Shown here piece after piece: positions 10,594-18,645 of a stretch of DNA of 34,600 bases (within the stretch, counting starts at the first letter, position 1; the number at the start of each line of letters is the position of its first letter). The stretch spans positions 1 to 34,600 of the forward strand of contig ONHK01000020.1 of NCBI GenBank assembly GCA_900317625.1. The letters run 5' to 3'. The translations under genes and the position numbers were made by a program. Below the pieces are notes generated by a model, which searched no databases, had not been told where the DNA came from, and saw only the letters and a list, made by a program, of their open reading frames with translations. The stretch comes from an uncultured Treponema sp. GTDB lineage: Bacteria; Spirochaetota; Spirochaetia; Treponematales; Treponemataceae.

Positions 10594-12138
10594 TTATCTT
10601 GCCTTATATGCTTGATTCGGATCGGTAGGATTATTCGGAATTGTAAGTTCTAATTCTTCACCAACCATTTTTGACAAATAAAATTTTTTCATATATTCTT
10701 CATCTCTTTGGAATATTTCCGCTAATTGTTTCTTTGTCTTAGGTGATTCTTTACATAATTCAATTATCAAACTTTTTACAATTTCTTTGTTTTGTCGTTT
10801 TCCTAAAGCAGCAATTTTATTTCTTAATGCTGGGGATATTTCATTAGAGCTAGGGATATTAGCTGGGGATATTTCATTGGAGCTAGGGATATTAACTGGG
10901 GATATTTCCTTAGCGTTAGGAATATTGCCTGCATCCCAAGAAAAATCATCATTCAGCGGAACTGTAATTCTAAAGACATCTCCTTCTGAAAATTCTGGAT
11001 TTCCACCAGAATATTTGTGTGAATAATTAAACAGTTTCCTTACGCCAGAGCCGAGTTTATCTGAATATCCTATGTTTCTAAAAAAAGATGCAATCAATGG
11101 ATTTTTTGCATAAGGTTCTAAGTTTTCCGGAGTTATAAGTCCATCTTTTCTTGCTCGATTTGCGTTTTCTACATACATTTTGTCTCTTTCGATGATGAAC
11201 TTTGCCTGATAGCCACTTGAAAATTCCCGGTGCATGAGCGTATTCACAATCATTTCACGGGCAAGAATATTTCTGAGAGAAATACGTACTTTCCCATCTT
11301 CCAAATAAAACTTATCTAAGAGATGTTTTGTTGCAAATTCAAAAAGACGATCGTAACTTTCAATCAGATTTGTTTCAACAATAAGCCTGTCATCATATCG
11401 GTCTACATTCACTTTTCTTAGCAAGGCATCTGTTGAATAGGTCGGGGCAACATCATGAATAACTTCATCTTTTCCAAGTAACATTACAGCTGCAAGATTA
11501 AAACCTTTTTCACCCGTCAGTCGGTCCACTGTATACAGGCCGGCACTTTTTAAAAGTTCCTCATCACTTAATTTTTCCCACGGATGACTTCCAGCAGAAT
11601 TATTTTTTGCCATTGTTCTTACAAGTGGTAGCAAATCAATCCGTATATCTTCAAGTTTGACATAAGGAAAGACTTTTCTTTCAGTAAAAATTTCCTGCTT
11701 CCTAATATACATTTGGGCTATATCAGTTGTAGAGGTTACTTTTACATCAGAATCATTTGTCCGGTTGTAAATTACATTTTTGTAGCTGACAACTTCACCA
11801 GAAACTGGAACATATATGTGAATAATAGTTTTTCCTTCATACACCATAATTTCTGCATCAATACAGAGAGTTGGAGAAAATAAAGAAGGATTTGCAAGAA
11901 CACTTATAAAGTTCTTTACCATGTCGGGAGCTGCTTTTTCAGGAACACCATTTACAGTTCCATCATCAAGGATTCCTAAGAAAATATCTCCACCGAAACG
12001 ATTCGAAAATGAGCAGACAGTTTCATAAACATCATGCTCAATGTTTCCACCGCATCGTTTAAACTCTACTGATACTGTTTCTCCAATTTTCCTAATTGAA
12101 TCCAATCTTTCTGTTGTCATATATACATTATCGTTCAT
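10594..12138 (-). CDS. AlbA_2 (Schlafen-type) domain and GHKL ATP-binding protein
   Basis: The N-terminal residues 15-140 match the AlbA_2 domain (ETVSVEFKR, then CSFSNRFGGDIFLGILDDG). The middle and C-terminal parts match the helicase-like HATPase_c_4 region usual in these proteins (REMIVNTLMHREFSSG, then FRNIGYSDKLGSGVRKLF). A C-terminal winged-helix (KTKKQLAEIFQRDEEYMKKF) follows. Such proteins are common in mobile elements as regulators or defence-related factors, and no exact function is established. A linker near residues 405-440 carries three tandem NIPxxxEISP repeats. The ATG at 12138 has AGAGGT 5 nt upstream. It lies 24 nt after the integrase and is probably co-transcribed with it. 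Confidence 0.75.
   Translation of the reverse strand: MNDNVYMTTERLDSIRKIGETVSVEFKRCGGNIEHDVYETVCSFSNRFGGDIFLGILDDGTVNGVPEKAAPDMVKNFISVLANPSLFSPTLCIDAEIMVYEGKTIIHIYVPVSGEVVSYKNVIYNRTNDSDVKVTSTTDIAQMYIRKQEIFTERKVFPYVKLEDIRIDLLPLVRTMAKNNSAGSHPWEKLSDEELLKSAGLYTVDRLTGEKGFNLAAVMLLGKDEVIHDVAPTYSTDALLRKVNVDRYDDRLIVETNLIESYDRLFEFATKHLLDKFYLEDGKVRISLRNILAREMIVNTLMHREFSSGYQAKFIIERDKMYVENANRARKDGLITPENLEPYAKNPLIASFFRNIGYSDKLGSGVRKLFNYSHKYSGGNPEFSEGDVFRITVPLNDDFSWDAGNIPNAKEISPVNIPSSNEISPANIPSSNEISPALRNKIAALGKRQNKEIVKSLIIELCKESPKTKKQLAEIFQRDEEYMKKFYLSKMVGEELELTIPNNPTDPNQAYKAR
10832..10930. repeat. 3 x 33-bp tandem repeat in the AlbA_2 gene
   Basis: Units start at 10832, 10865 and 10898, each opening with GGGGATATTTC and repeating GGATATT or GAATATT near the end. 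The first two units differ at only about two positions. The repeat keeps frame and encodes an 11-residue motif NIP(N/S)xxEISPx in a linker. Copy number could change by slippage without a frameshift. Confidence 0.85.
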
Positions 12139-12162
12139 TTTTACCTCTTTTTCTATACCAGA

Positions 12163-13395
12163 TTACTCAAACAACCTGTTGGCCGCTCCATTAGCGGACT
12201 TTACAGCTTCTACCATCTCAGGAATTGCGGCCCGTGTATAATAATCAGTCATATTTAATGATGTATGTCCTGCAATCTTCTGGACTGTTTCTCCGGCAAC
12301 TTCACGACGCATTCGGGTAATGTAGGTGTAACGCAAAGAGTGTGGAGTGAGAATTCGGTCTCCAACATTAATTCCAGAAGCAGGAAGAATATTTCGAAAC
12401 CATTCTTCTGCAAGCCATTTACGGATTGGTTTTCCATAACGCTGAAATACATAATCATCAGGACCTAAATTATTATCCTGAATATATTTCTTCATCATTT
12501 GTGCAAAATCATCAGGAAGTGGGGCAACACGAATCTTTTTGTCATCATCGGAACCGCATTTGTTAAAAGTTGTTCGCACCAGCTGATCTGAACGCCAGAA
12601 TCCATCAACAACAAATACCTTTTCATCAAAAAGAAACTGATTTACCCGCGTTCCAATTCCTTCACCAATACGGAGTCCGCATTTTACACAACACAGAAAA
12701 AGCAGATAAATTGCTTTGTGTCCTTCATCAAACTGCGGATGCTTTGAATAACGCCTGTTACTGTAATCAATCCAGAGTTTTTCATCAAAAAGTGCGTTCA
12801 ATTCATCGACTGTAAAAATGTCTTTCTTCTTGCTGTTACGCCTGAACTTAGGAAACTGAGGAACTGGAATGTAGGGGAGATTATGAAACGGAGCTTCTGC
12901 GTAGAGTTCACCAACAACTGTTAAGAATCCATTTTTCCAGCTGCCGGAATGCTTTTTATCATTCATCAGAAAATCAATGACCATTGGAATTGTAAGTTCT
13001 TGAAGTTCTAAATGGCCAAACTCTTCAACTATAATATTCAGAGCAAATCTTTTGATTTTAAGCGTTTCAGGCGTGAAGACTTTTCCAAGTTTCTTTTGCC
13101 GTTCAAGATGCGGGCTTCCTGGAATGTACATCCATTCTGCTATCTTTGCTATTGTTGTTTTTTCTTTTACGAACACAGGTGGAAGTGAAGAAACAAAAGC
13201 GTATGCCTCTGCCTGAGTTTTACAGCCTCTGCATACCTTTTGTACTTTCTTGCCAGTTACAGGATCGATGAAATAGTAATACCAGCGATGAATGGTTTTG
13301 TTTTTAGATTTAACAGGTTTCTTAAAGATGTGATAATTTGAGTCCATTTGAACCTCCAAAAGTTTTTTATCAACCAGTTGATATTTGGTTGACAT
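12163..13395 (-). CDS. Tyrosine-type site-specific integrase
   Basis: This integrates and excises the element through DNA breakage with a catalytic tyrosine. The conserved set is present: Arg242 (KCGLRIGEG), HSLR at 352-355, His377 in AGHTSL and the nucleophile Tyr in DYYTR at 385-386. An N-terminal arm-binding and core-binding region precedes it. The gene is adjacent to a tRNA and transcribed away from it, the usual position for a tRNA-targeting integrase. Two starts are possible: ATG 13395 with AGAGG 7 nt upstream, and ATG 13347 (MDSNYHIF) with a stronger GGAGG 5 nt upstream. The shorter start fits the usual N-terminus of such integrases at least as well. It is intact and complete. Confidence 0.93.
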   Translation of the reverse strand: MSTKYQLVDKKLLEVQMDSNYHIFKKPVKSKNKTIHRWYYYFIDPVTGKKVQKVCRGCKTQAEAYAFVSSLPPVFVKEKTTIAKIAEWMYIPGSPHLERQKKLGKVFTPETLKIKRFALNIIVEEFGHLELQELTIPMVIDFLMNDKKHSGSWKNGFLTVVGELYAEAPFHNLPYIPVPQFPKFRRNSKKKDIFTVDELNALFDEKLWIDYSNRRYSKHPQFDEGHKAIYLLFLCCVKCGLRIGEGIGTRVNQFLFDEKVFVVDGFWRSDQLVRTTFNKCGSDDDKKIRVAPLPDDFAQMMKKYIQDNNLGPDDYVFQRYGKPIRKWLAEEWFRNILPASGINVGDRILTPHSLRYTYITRMRREVAGETVQKIAGHTSLNMTDYYTRAAIPEMVEAVKSANGAANRLFE

Positions 13396-13397
13396 TT

Positions 13398-13474
13398 CAA
13401 AACCTCTGAAGGTCAGACAATTTTGTAAATGCTTGTATTATATAGATTTAGCACCTATCCCGAAGTGCCAAATC
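13398..13474 (-). promoter_or_regulatory. Integrase promoter region with inverted repeat and leader copy A
   Basis: On the minus strand a -10 TATAAT (complement of 13437-13442) precedes the integrase by 42 nt. A hairpin with arms GATTTAGCAC (13445-13454) and GTGCCAAATC (13465-13474) and a 10-nt loop covers the -35 position. It pairs fully on the minus strand with one G-U. The leader 13398-13436 is copy A of the sequence shared with 9738-9773. Together this suggests a regulated integrase promoter. Confidence 0.5.
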
Positions 13475-13476
13475 TT

Positions 13477-13549
13477 AATTGGTCTCTAGACTTGAACTTA
13501 GGACCAAAGGATTATGAGTCCTCTGCTCTAACCACTGAGCTAATGGCCC
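13477..13549 (-). tRNA. tRNA with anticodon CAU, 3' end replaced (element attachment site)
   Basis: The minus strand reads GGGCCAT (acceptor), GCTC/GAGC D stem, anticodon stem GAGGA/TCCTT with loop CTCATAA, variable TGGTC, and T loop TTCAAGT. The anticodon is CAU; the body resembles E. coli tRNA-Ile2 (lysidine) more than initiator tRNA, and elongator Met is the alternative. After TTCAAGTCT the sequence becomes TAGAGACCAATT instead of completing the T stem and the expected ATGGCCC acceptor strand. The acceptor stem therefore cannot form and the gene appears broken by the integration. Another functional copy must exist if this tRNA is essential. Confidence 0.65.
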
Positions 13550-13584
13550 GAAATGTAGAATCAATTGTAACAGAAATATTTTTT

Positions 13585-15417
13585 TTATTCAACTGTTACA
13601 GATTTTGCAAGATTTCTTGGTTGGTCAACATCACGGCCGAGCTCCTGAGCAACATAAAAAGCAAAAAGCTGGCAGACAACAACCATTGGAATCGCATAAA
13701 AAGCTGGATTTTCAACTTTTGGAACTGCAATAAATTCATCAACAATTGACTCAAGCTCTTTATCGCCTTCAACACCGATTGCAATTACCGGGCCTTTGCG
13801 AGCTTTGATTTCCTTGATATTTGAAATAACTTTTTCACGCAAAAAATCATCCGGCACAAGGAAAACACTTGGAGTCTGTTCATTCACAAGCGCAATCGGA
13901 CCATGCTTTATTTCTCCAGCGGCAAAAGCCTCCGCATGAACATAAGAAATTTCCTTCAACTTTAAAGCGCCTTCCAATGCAATCGGATACATCAATCCAC
14001 GACCAAGGTACAAAAAGTCCTTGCATTTTGCATATTTTTTTGCAATCTGCATAACTTTATCTTTGTTTTTAAGGGCTTCTTTCACAAGGCGAGGCTGCTT
14101 CATAATCTGCTCAATAAATTTTGCGCCATCTTCCTTGCTCATTTCTCGCTGCCGAGCAAATTTCAATGCAAGAAGATAAAAAATTATGAGCGTGTTAGAA
14201 AATGCTTTTGTTGAAGCAACCGCAATCTCTGGTCCTGCATGAATAAAAGCACCGCCATCGCTTTCGCGTGCAATTGAAGAACCTACAACATTGCAGATTC
14301 CGTAAACTTTTCCGCCTTTTTCATGAATTTCTCGCATAGCATACAATGTATCCGCGGTTTCACCACTTTGGCTTACCGCAAGAAAAACATCATCCTTGTT
14401 TACAATCGGATTTTTATAGCGAAGTTCACTTGAAAATTCCGCCGAACAAGGAATTCTTGCATACTGTTCAATTAAAAGACCGCCAAAAACGCTTGCATAC
14501 CAGGAAGTTCCTGCCGACATTGCGGTAATTTTGTTTGTCCGTTTAAAAATATCATCATCGTAGCCACTAAGTTTTGCTGTGGAAGCATCAAAATCAATTC
14601 GGCCTGCAAAAGCTCGCTCAATGCTTTCCGGCTGCTCATTGATTTCTTTTTCCATATACGTATCGTAACCGCATTTTTCAGTTTCCGCCACATCAATTGA
14701 ACATTCTTCAATTCGTTTTGAATAATCATTGTTTTCAATGTTCGGAAATTTCAAGCCCTGCGGAGTAACTTCAACAATATCGCCATCCTCAAGATAAATA
14801 ACACGGTTTGTGTTTCCAACAATTGCATTCGCATCAGAAGCAATGTAATAAGCATTGTCAGAAAGTCCAACAACAAGAGGACCGCCACGTTTTGCAACAA
14901 CAATCTTATTCGGTTCGTCAACACAAGTAATAGCAAGAGCGTAAGTTCCAACAACCTTGCCCAATGCTTCCTGAACCGCGCTAAGCAAATCGCCATTATA
15001 ATATTTTGCAACAAGATTCGGGATTGTCTCTGAATCGGTCTCAGAAGAGAATTTAACTCCATCTTTTATTAAAGCCGCGCGCAAAGTTTGAAAATTCTCA
15101 ATAATTCCGTTGTGGACAACTGCGATTTTTCCATCCGCAGAAAGGAACGGATGCGCATTCTGATCAGTAACCATTCCATGTGTAGCCCAGCGGGTGTGTC
15201 CAATTCCCCACGAACCTGAAAGTTCTTTTGGCAAAACACCTATAAGTTTTGAAAGTTTTCCCGCTTTTTTATACAAATAAAATTTTGGCGCACCGTCTTC
15301 TATTTTTCCAACAACAATTCCAGACGAATCATAACCACGATATTCAAGTTTTTTCAGCCCATTAACAAGATAAGGAACAGCATTGCTATCGCCTACATAA
15401 CCAACAATTCCACACAT
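13585..15417 (-). CDS. glmS: Glutamine-fructose-6-phosphate aminotransferase (isomerizing)
   Basis: GlmS makes glucosamine-6-phosphate from fructose-6-phosphate and glutamine, the entry step to UDP-GlcNAc and peptidoglycan. The start MCGIVGYVGD gives the catalytic N-terminal Cys of the class II glutaminase after Met removal; GHTRWATHG and SETDSETIPNL are conserved. Two SIS domains follow from about residue 285 (SAGTSWYAS, SQSGETADT; then LGRGLMYPIALEGALKLKE). The C-terminus DQPRNLAKSVTVE is the usual GlmS ending. At 610 residues it is full length. GGGAG lies 9 nt upstream of the ATG. No glmS ribozyme was recognised in the 130-nt leader. It runs toward the tRNA 35 nt downstream, so the tRNA may share its transcript. 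Confidence 0.98.
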   Translation of the reverse strand: MCGIVGYVGDSNAVPYLVNGLKKLEYRGYDSSGIVVGKIEDGAPKFYLYKKAGKLSKLIGVLPKELSGSWGIGHTRWATHGMVTDQNAHPFLSADGKIAVVHNGIIENFQTLRAALIKDGVKFSSETDSETIPNLVAKYYNGDLLSAVQEALGKVVGTYALAITCVDEPNKIVVAKRGGPLVVGLSDNAYYIASDANAIVGNTNRVIYLEDGDIVEVTPQGLKFPNIENNDYSKRIEECSIDVAETEKCGYDTYMEKEINEQPESIERAFAGRIDFDASTAKLSGYDDDIFKRTNKITAMSAGTSWYASVFGGLLIEQYARIPCSAEFSSELRYKNPIVNKDDVFLAVSQSGETADTLYAMREIHEKGGKVYGICNVVGSSIARESDGGAFIHAGPEIAVASTKAFSNTLIIFYLLALKFARQREMSKEDGAKFIEQIMKQPRLVKEALKNKDKVMQIAKKYAKCKDFLYLGRGLMYPIALEGALKLKEISYVHAEAFAAGEIKHGPIALVNEQTPSVFLVPDDFLREKVISNIKEIKARKGPVIAIGVEGDKELESIVDEFIAVPKVENPAFYAIPMVVVCQLFAFYVAQELGRDVDQPRNLAKSVTVE

Positions 15418-15516
15418 GATATTGTCTCCCGTAAAAATTATCTATAAAAAAACAAATATAAGATTGACTATATAGAATTTTCACACTTTTATCAAATCTG
15501 TTTTTGCTTTATTTTA

Positions 15517-15551
15517 TTGAAAAAAAAGGCATTTCGATTTATAGTTAATAT
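15517..15551 (+). promoter_or_regulatory. rsmI promoter, predicted leaderless
   Basis: TTGAAA at 15517-15522 and TATAGT at 15540-15545 are separated by 17 nt. The expected transcription start is about 15552, which is the G of the GTG start codon. No ribosome-binding site precedes the GTG. Confidence 0.65.
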
Positions 15552-16259
15552 GTGTCTACGCTGTATATAGTTGGAACGCCCATAGGAAATCTTGGAGATA
15601 TTACTTACAGGGCAGTTGAAACATTGAAAAATGTTGATGTTGTAGCTGCAGAAGATACTCGACATACTTTACAGCTTTTAACACATCTGGAAATTCGTAA
15701 GCCGCTGATTTCTTGCCGCGCGCAAAATGAAGAATTTGCCGCTCAAAAAATTATTCAGCTTATGGATGAAGGAAAAAATATTGCATTTGCAAGTGATGCC
15801 GGAACTCCTGGAATAAGCGACCCGGGTGCAGTTCTTGCAGGATTGGTAAGAAAAGCCGGTCATTCAGTTGTTCCAATTCCTGGACCATCAGCATTCGCTA
15901 CATTGGTAAGCGTTGCCGGAGCAGGCGGAAAAACCTTGATTTTCGAAGGATTTCTTTCGCCAAAACCAGGAAAAAGACGTAGCCGTCTAAAGGAACTGCT
16001 TTCAACAGAAGATGCAATAGTTTTGTACGAAAGTCCGTTCAGAATTGTAAAGCTACTGACGGATATTGCCGATATTGATAATAATCGCCGCGTGGTGGTT
16101 GGCCGTGAATTGACCAAGCTGCATGAAGAAATTATTGAAGGAACAGCCGCAGAATTGCGTGATGATTTTACTTCCCGCGCTTCAATAAAAGGAGAATTTG
16201 CAGTTTTCATTTCTGGTGTAAAAAAAGTTCAACTTTCTGATGAATCTACCGATAAATAA
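15552..16259 (+). CDS. rsmI: 16S rRNA (cytidine1402-2'-O)-methyltransferase
   Basis: RsmI methylates the 2'-O of C1402 in the 16S rRNA decoding centre with SAM. The tetrapyrrole-methylase fold signature is at the start (LYIVGTPIGNLGDITYRA), with VAAEDTRHT, ASDAGTPGISDPG and PIPGPSAF in order. FEGFLSPKPGKR and YESPFR follow, as in all RsmI. At 235 residues it is slightly short at the C-terminus but complete in the catalytic part. The GTG at 15552 gives the family-standard N-terminus; an overlapping ATG at 15550 is out of frame. It is followed 20 nt later by flgM. Confidence 0.97.
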   Translation: MSTLYIVGTPIGNLGDITYRAVETLKNVDVVAAEDTRHTLQLLTHLEIRKPLISCRAQNEEFAAQKIIQLMDEGKNIAFASDAGTPGISDPGAVLAGLVRKAGHSVVPIPGPSAFATLVSVAGAGGKTLIFEGFLSPKPGKRRSRLKELLSTEDAIVLYESPFRIVKLLTDIADIDNNRRVVVGRELTKLHEEIIEGTAAELRDDFTSRASIKGEFAVFISGVKKVQLSDESTDK

Positions 16260-16279
16260 GGTAGAGGGGCAGGACGGAT

Positions 16280-16567
16280 ATGATGATAAATGGAATCGGA
16301 GGAATTAATCCTCTCAACAATGTGCAGAAAGCAAACCGCACAAACAACACAGAAAAAGCCAGCTTTGGAGCAGACTCTGTATCTATCTCTAAAGAAGCAA
16401 AGCAAATGGCAGATGCATACTATATGAAGCAGGTTTCATCTGAAACTCCAGATGTTCGAGCTGACCGTGTTGCAGAAGTTAAGGCAAAGCTCCAGAATCC
16501 AAATTATTTAAATGATGCGGTAATTGCTTCAGCCGCAGACAAAATCATGGAAAGTTTTGGTCTTTAA
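16280..16567 (+). CDS. flgM: Flagellar anti-sigma-28 factor FlgM
   Basis: FlgM holds the flagellar sigma factor FliA inactive until the hook is complete and FlgM is exported. The 95-residue protein has the typical layout: a Gly/Asn-rich unstructured N-terminus (INGIGGINPLNNVQKANRTN), then the C-terminal sigma-binding helices (VRADRVAEVKAKLQNPNY then AADKIMESFGL). AGGA lies 5 nt before the ATG at 16280; a second Met follows directly. It is co-transcribed with rsmI and ends at a terminator. Its presence implies flagella and a FliA regulon elsewhere. Confidence 0.93.
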   Translation: MMINGIGGINPLNNVQKANRTNNTEKASFGADSVSISKEAKQMADAYYMKQVSSETPDVRADRVAEVKAKLQNPNYLNDAVIASAADKIMESFGL

Positions 16568-16613
16568 TCAGCCCAAATTGATTTAATTTTCTAAAATTTT
16601 TGCTTGATACAAG

Positions 16614-16642
16614 AAGACGGAATAGAAATTCCGTCTTTTTTG
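16614..16642 (+). terminator. flgM terminator, loop doubles as -35 of next gene
   Basis: AAGACGGAA (16614-16622) and TTCCGTCTT (16629-16637) form a 9-bp stem with a 6-nt loop, followed by TTTTTG. The loop TAGAAA (16623-16628) lies 17 nt upstream of TATAGT and fits a -35 for the next gene. Confidence 0.85.
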
Positions 16643-16658
16643 TTTTATAGTAATAATA
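16623..16658 (+). promoter_or_regulatory. Promoter of the iron-ADH-like gene, near-leaderless
   Basis: TAGAAA at 16623-16628 and TATAGT at 16646-16651 have a 17-nt spacer. The expected start is 16658, three nt before the ATG. There is no ribosome-binding site. Confidence 0.55.
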
Positions 16659-16660
16659 TT

Positions 16661-17809
16661 ATGGCAGATTTGATTTTTAAGATTTCACCAAATATCGTTC
16701 TTGGCTCTTACACTTTAACTCGGCTTGGACAATATGTGCGAACATGGGGTTCAAAATTCATGATTATTTTAGACCCAATCTTAAAAGATTTTAACCTTGC
16801 GGAAAAAATTACCCAGCCATTGGCAGAAAGAAAAATTGATTTTTTTATTTATGACAATTTTAATGACGGCGCAACAACCAAAGACATTGAAAATGCAATA
16901 ATTCTTGCCAAACAAAGCCATATCCACGGGATAATTGCCGCAGGCGGAGAAAAAGCCATAAATGCCGCATGCGCAATCGCTTCCCTTTACAACGAGAATC
17001 ACAGTATCTATGATTATATTGACGGTGCGGTTCCAACAACAAATCCTGTTCCATTGATTTGCCTGCCAAGCACAAGCCGCGCGCCTTATGCGTTCACAAA
17101 CTCAATTCCGCTCATTGATTCAAGAAGTCATCAGGTAAAACAATTAAAAACCCAGAACAATATCTGCCGCCTTATGATGTGGGATCCAAATCTTTCCTTG
17201 ACTCTTACAGAAAACCAGACCGCTTCCCTTTCACTGGAAACTCTTTGCCTTGCCTGCGAGGCTTATCTTTCTCAAAAATCGTCTTTCTTCAGCGATATGT
17301 TCTGCGAAAAGGCCTTTGAACTTTTAAGTTATGGAATCAACGGAAAAAAATCACTTGATATAACAACACCGCAGGAACTTCTTTTGGAGCAAGGCGGATG
17401 CATGGCTTCGCTGGCTGTTTCAACAAGTTCAGCAGGAATCGCAAGCATTCTGGCTCTCGCAATAAACGCCCGGTACAAAATAAGCCGTTCACTTGTGGCT
17501 TCAATTCTTTTTCCATACATGATAGAAGAAGTTGCAAAATTCAAAGCTGATAAAATTGAAAAAATCGCACGTATTTCTGGAATTGCGGATGAAACCCTTT
17601 CGCGGGAAGAAGCAGTTCAGACTTTTGTAGAAAATATCCGCCAGAAAATTGCAAAGGCAAACCTTCCAGTGCGGCTAAAAGATTTGGATCTTTCAATGGA
17701 ACAGCTTGCAATAAGCGCAGAAGATGCCGGTCAACTTGATATTATGACAACACTTCCACGCAGCATGACGACGGACGAACTTTTTGAACTGATGAAACAG
17801 GCTTATTAA
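16661..17809 (+). CDS. Iron-containing alcohol dehydrogenase-like protein lacking metal ligands
   Basis: The overall fold signature matches Fe-ADH: an N-terminal nucleotide-binding half (MIILDPILKDF, IHGIIAAGGEKAIN) and a helical C-terminal half (LSLETLCLACEAYLS, then AINARYKISRSLVASILFPY). In active members the second half carries Asp and His in MDALTHAIE and two more His around HIPHG. Here these are Glu193, Leu197 and a stretch at 265-278 without any His, and the GGGS-D dinucleotide motif is altered. The protein is therefore probably not a metal-dependent dehydrogenase and may be a sensor or another enzyme. The ATG at 16661 is used; upstream in-frame codons encode the terminator. The next gene begins 2 nt after the stop, so the two are coupled. 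Confidence 0.75.
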   Translation: MADLIFKISPNIVLGSYTLTRLGQYVRTWGSKFMIILDPILKDFNLAEKITQPLAERKIDFFIYDNFNDGATTKDIENAIILAKQSHIHGIIAAGGEKAINAACAIASLYNENHSIYDYIDGAVPTTNPVPLICLPSTSRAPYAFTNSIPLIDSRSHQVKQLKTQNNICRLMMWDPNLSLTLTENQTASLSLETLCLACEAYLSQKSSFFSDMFCEKAFELLSYGINGKKSLDITTPQELLLEQGGCMASLAVSTSSAGIASILALAINARYKISRSLVASILFPYMIEEVAKFKADKIEKIARISGIADETLSREEAVQTFVENIRQKIAKANLPVRLKDLDLSMEQLAISAEDAGQLDIMTTLPRSMTTDELFELMKQAY

Positions 17810-17811
17810 AA

Positions 17812-18645
17812 ATGATTGACCCGAACAAACTTTTTCAACTTTCTGGCGGACAAAAACGAAGAAAACTTGCGCTGACTTTCGGCGCTTTGGAACGAGATAT
17901 TGCAGGAATTCCTGAAAAAGGAATGGAATACAACTTTTCCTCAATGCCACGCGCGGAATACACAAAAAAAATCACTGAAATTCTGCTGGAAGACCCGAAA
18001 CTTCCTGAAAATGCGGCAAACGAGCTAAAATATTTGCTGGCGGAAAAACCTTTTGATGAGCGCAGAATCTGTAACGCCGCGCGGAATTATCTTCTTCAAA
18101 TTATAGGAACTTTTCCTGCCGAATGGGATTTGGTAATCGCTCCGCATGCCGCGCCTTTTGACGAAAATGGAATCGTGCGCGCAAGAAATTTTTATCCGGG
18201 ACTCGCTGTTTACGCGGAAGATATTCGCTCTCCATTCAATATTGGTTCAATATTTAGGACTGCAGAAGGAATGGGCGCTGAAAAAGTCTACATTTCACCA
18301 AACTGCGTAGATCCAATGCAACCGCGAGCCATAAGAAGCGGAATGGGCTGCATAGAAACAATGGGCTACGAGCGAAAAAGCCTTGAAGAAATTCCAGATG
18401 ACATCCCTGTTTTTGCGCTGGAAACCGGCGGAACTCCAATCGAAGAATTCAATTTTCCAGAAAAAGGAATCTGCATAATCGGTTCAGAAGAACTTGGCGT
18501 TAGCCCGCAGGCACTAAGACGCGCAACATACGGAACTGTAACAATCCCGATGATTGGACTAAAAGCCTCTTTGAACGTGGGTGTTGCGTTTGGAATTCTT
18601 ATGCAAAAATGGTGCGAATCCCTTGAATCGAAAAAAAACAACTAG
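17812..18645 (+). CDS. TrmH/SpoU-family RNA methyltransferase
   Basis: This is a SAM-dependent 2'-O-ribose RNA methyltransferase of the SPOUT class; the RNA target is unknown. The three knot motifs are present in order: motif 1 DIRSPFNIGSIFRTAEGMG near residue 135, motif 2 IIGSEELGVSP near 222, motif 3 TIPMIGLKASLNVGVAFGIL near 245. The 110-residue N-terminal part has no recognised domain and is longer than in minimal TrmH-like proteins. It is translationally coupled to the preceding gene. The final TAG overlaps the stop of the convergent gene in a shared CTAG. Confidence 0.88.
   Translation: MIDPNKLFQLSGGQKRRKLALTFGALERDIAGIPEKGMEYNFSSMPRAEYTKKITEILLEDPKLPENAANELKYLLAEKPFDERRICNAARNYLLQIIGTFPAEWDLVIAPHAAPFDENGIVRARNFYPGLAVYAEDIRSPFNIGSIFRTAEGMGAEKVYISPNCVDPMQPRAIRSGMGCIETMGYERKSLEEIPDDIPVFALETGGTPIEEFNFPEKGICIIGSEELGVSPQALRRATYGTVTIPMIGLKASLNVGVAFGILMQKWCESLESKKNN

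Larger units (their letters stand above)
5256..13496. mobile_element. Integrated mobilizable element (left boundary unknown)
   Basis: The region carries integrase, repressor with operator, excisionase-like protein, replication initiator, ParB-like protein and MobV relaxase, all without core genes. The right end is set by the break in tRNA homology at about 13488-13496, next to the integrase. The left end is not found: neither the missing tRNA 3' half nor a copy of the core sequence was seen to the left, so the element may include the hsdRMS operon and run past position 1. The start given is only the edge of the plasmid-like block. Confidence 0.65.

Noticed and set aside
15418..15551. glmS ribozyme upstream of glmS
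   Set aside because: The leader is AT-rich and short of the conserved ribozyme core; normal ribosome-binding site present.
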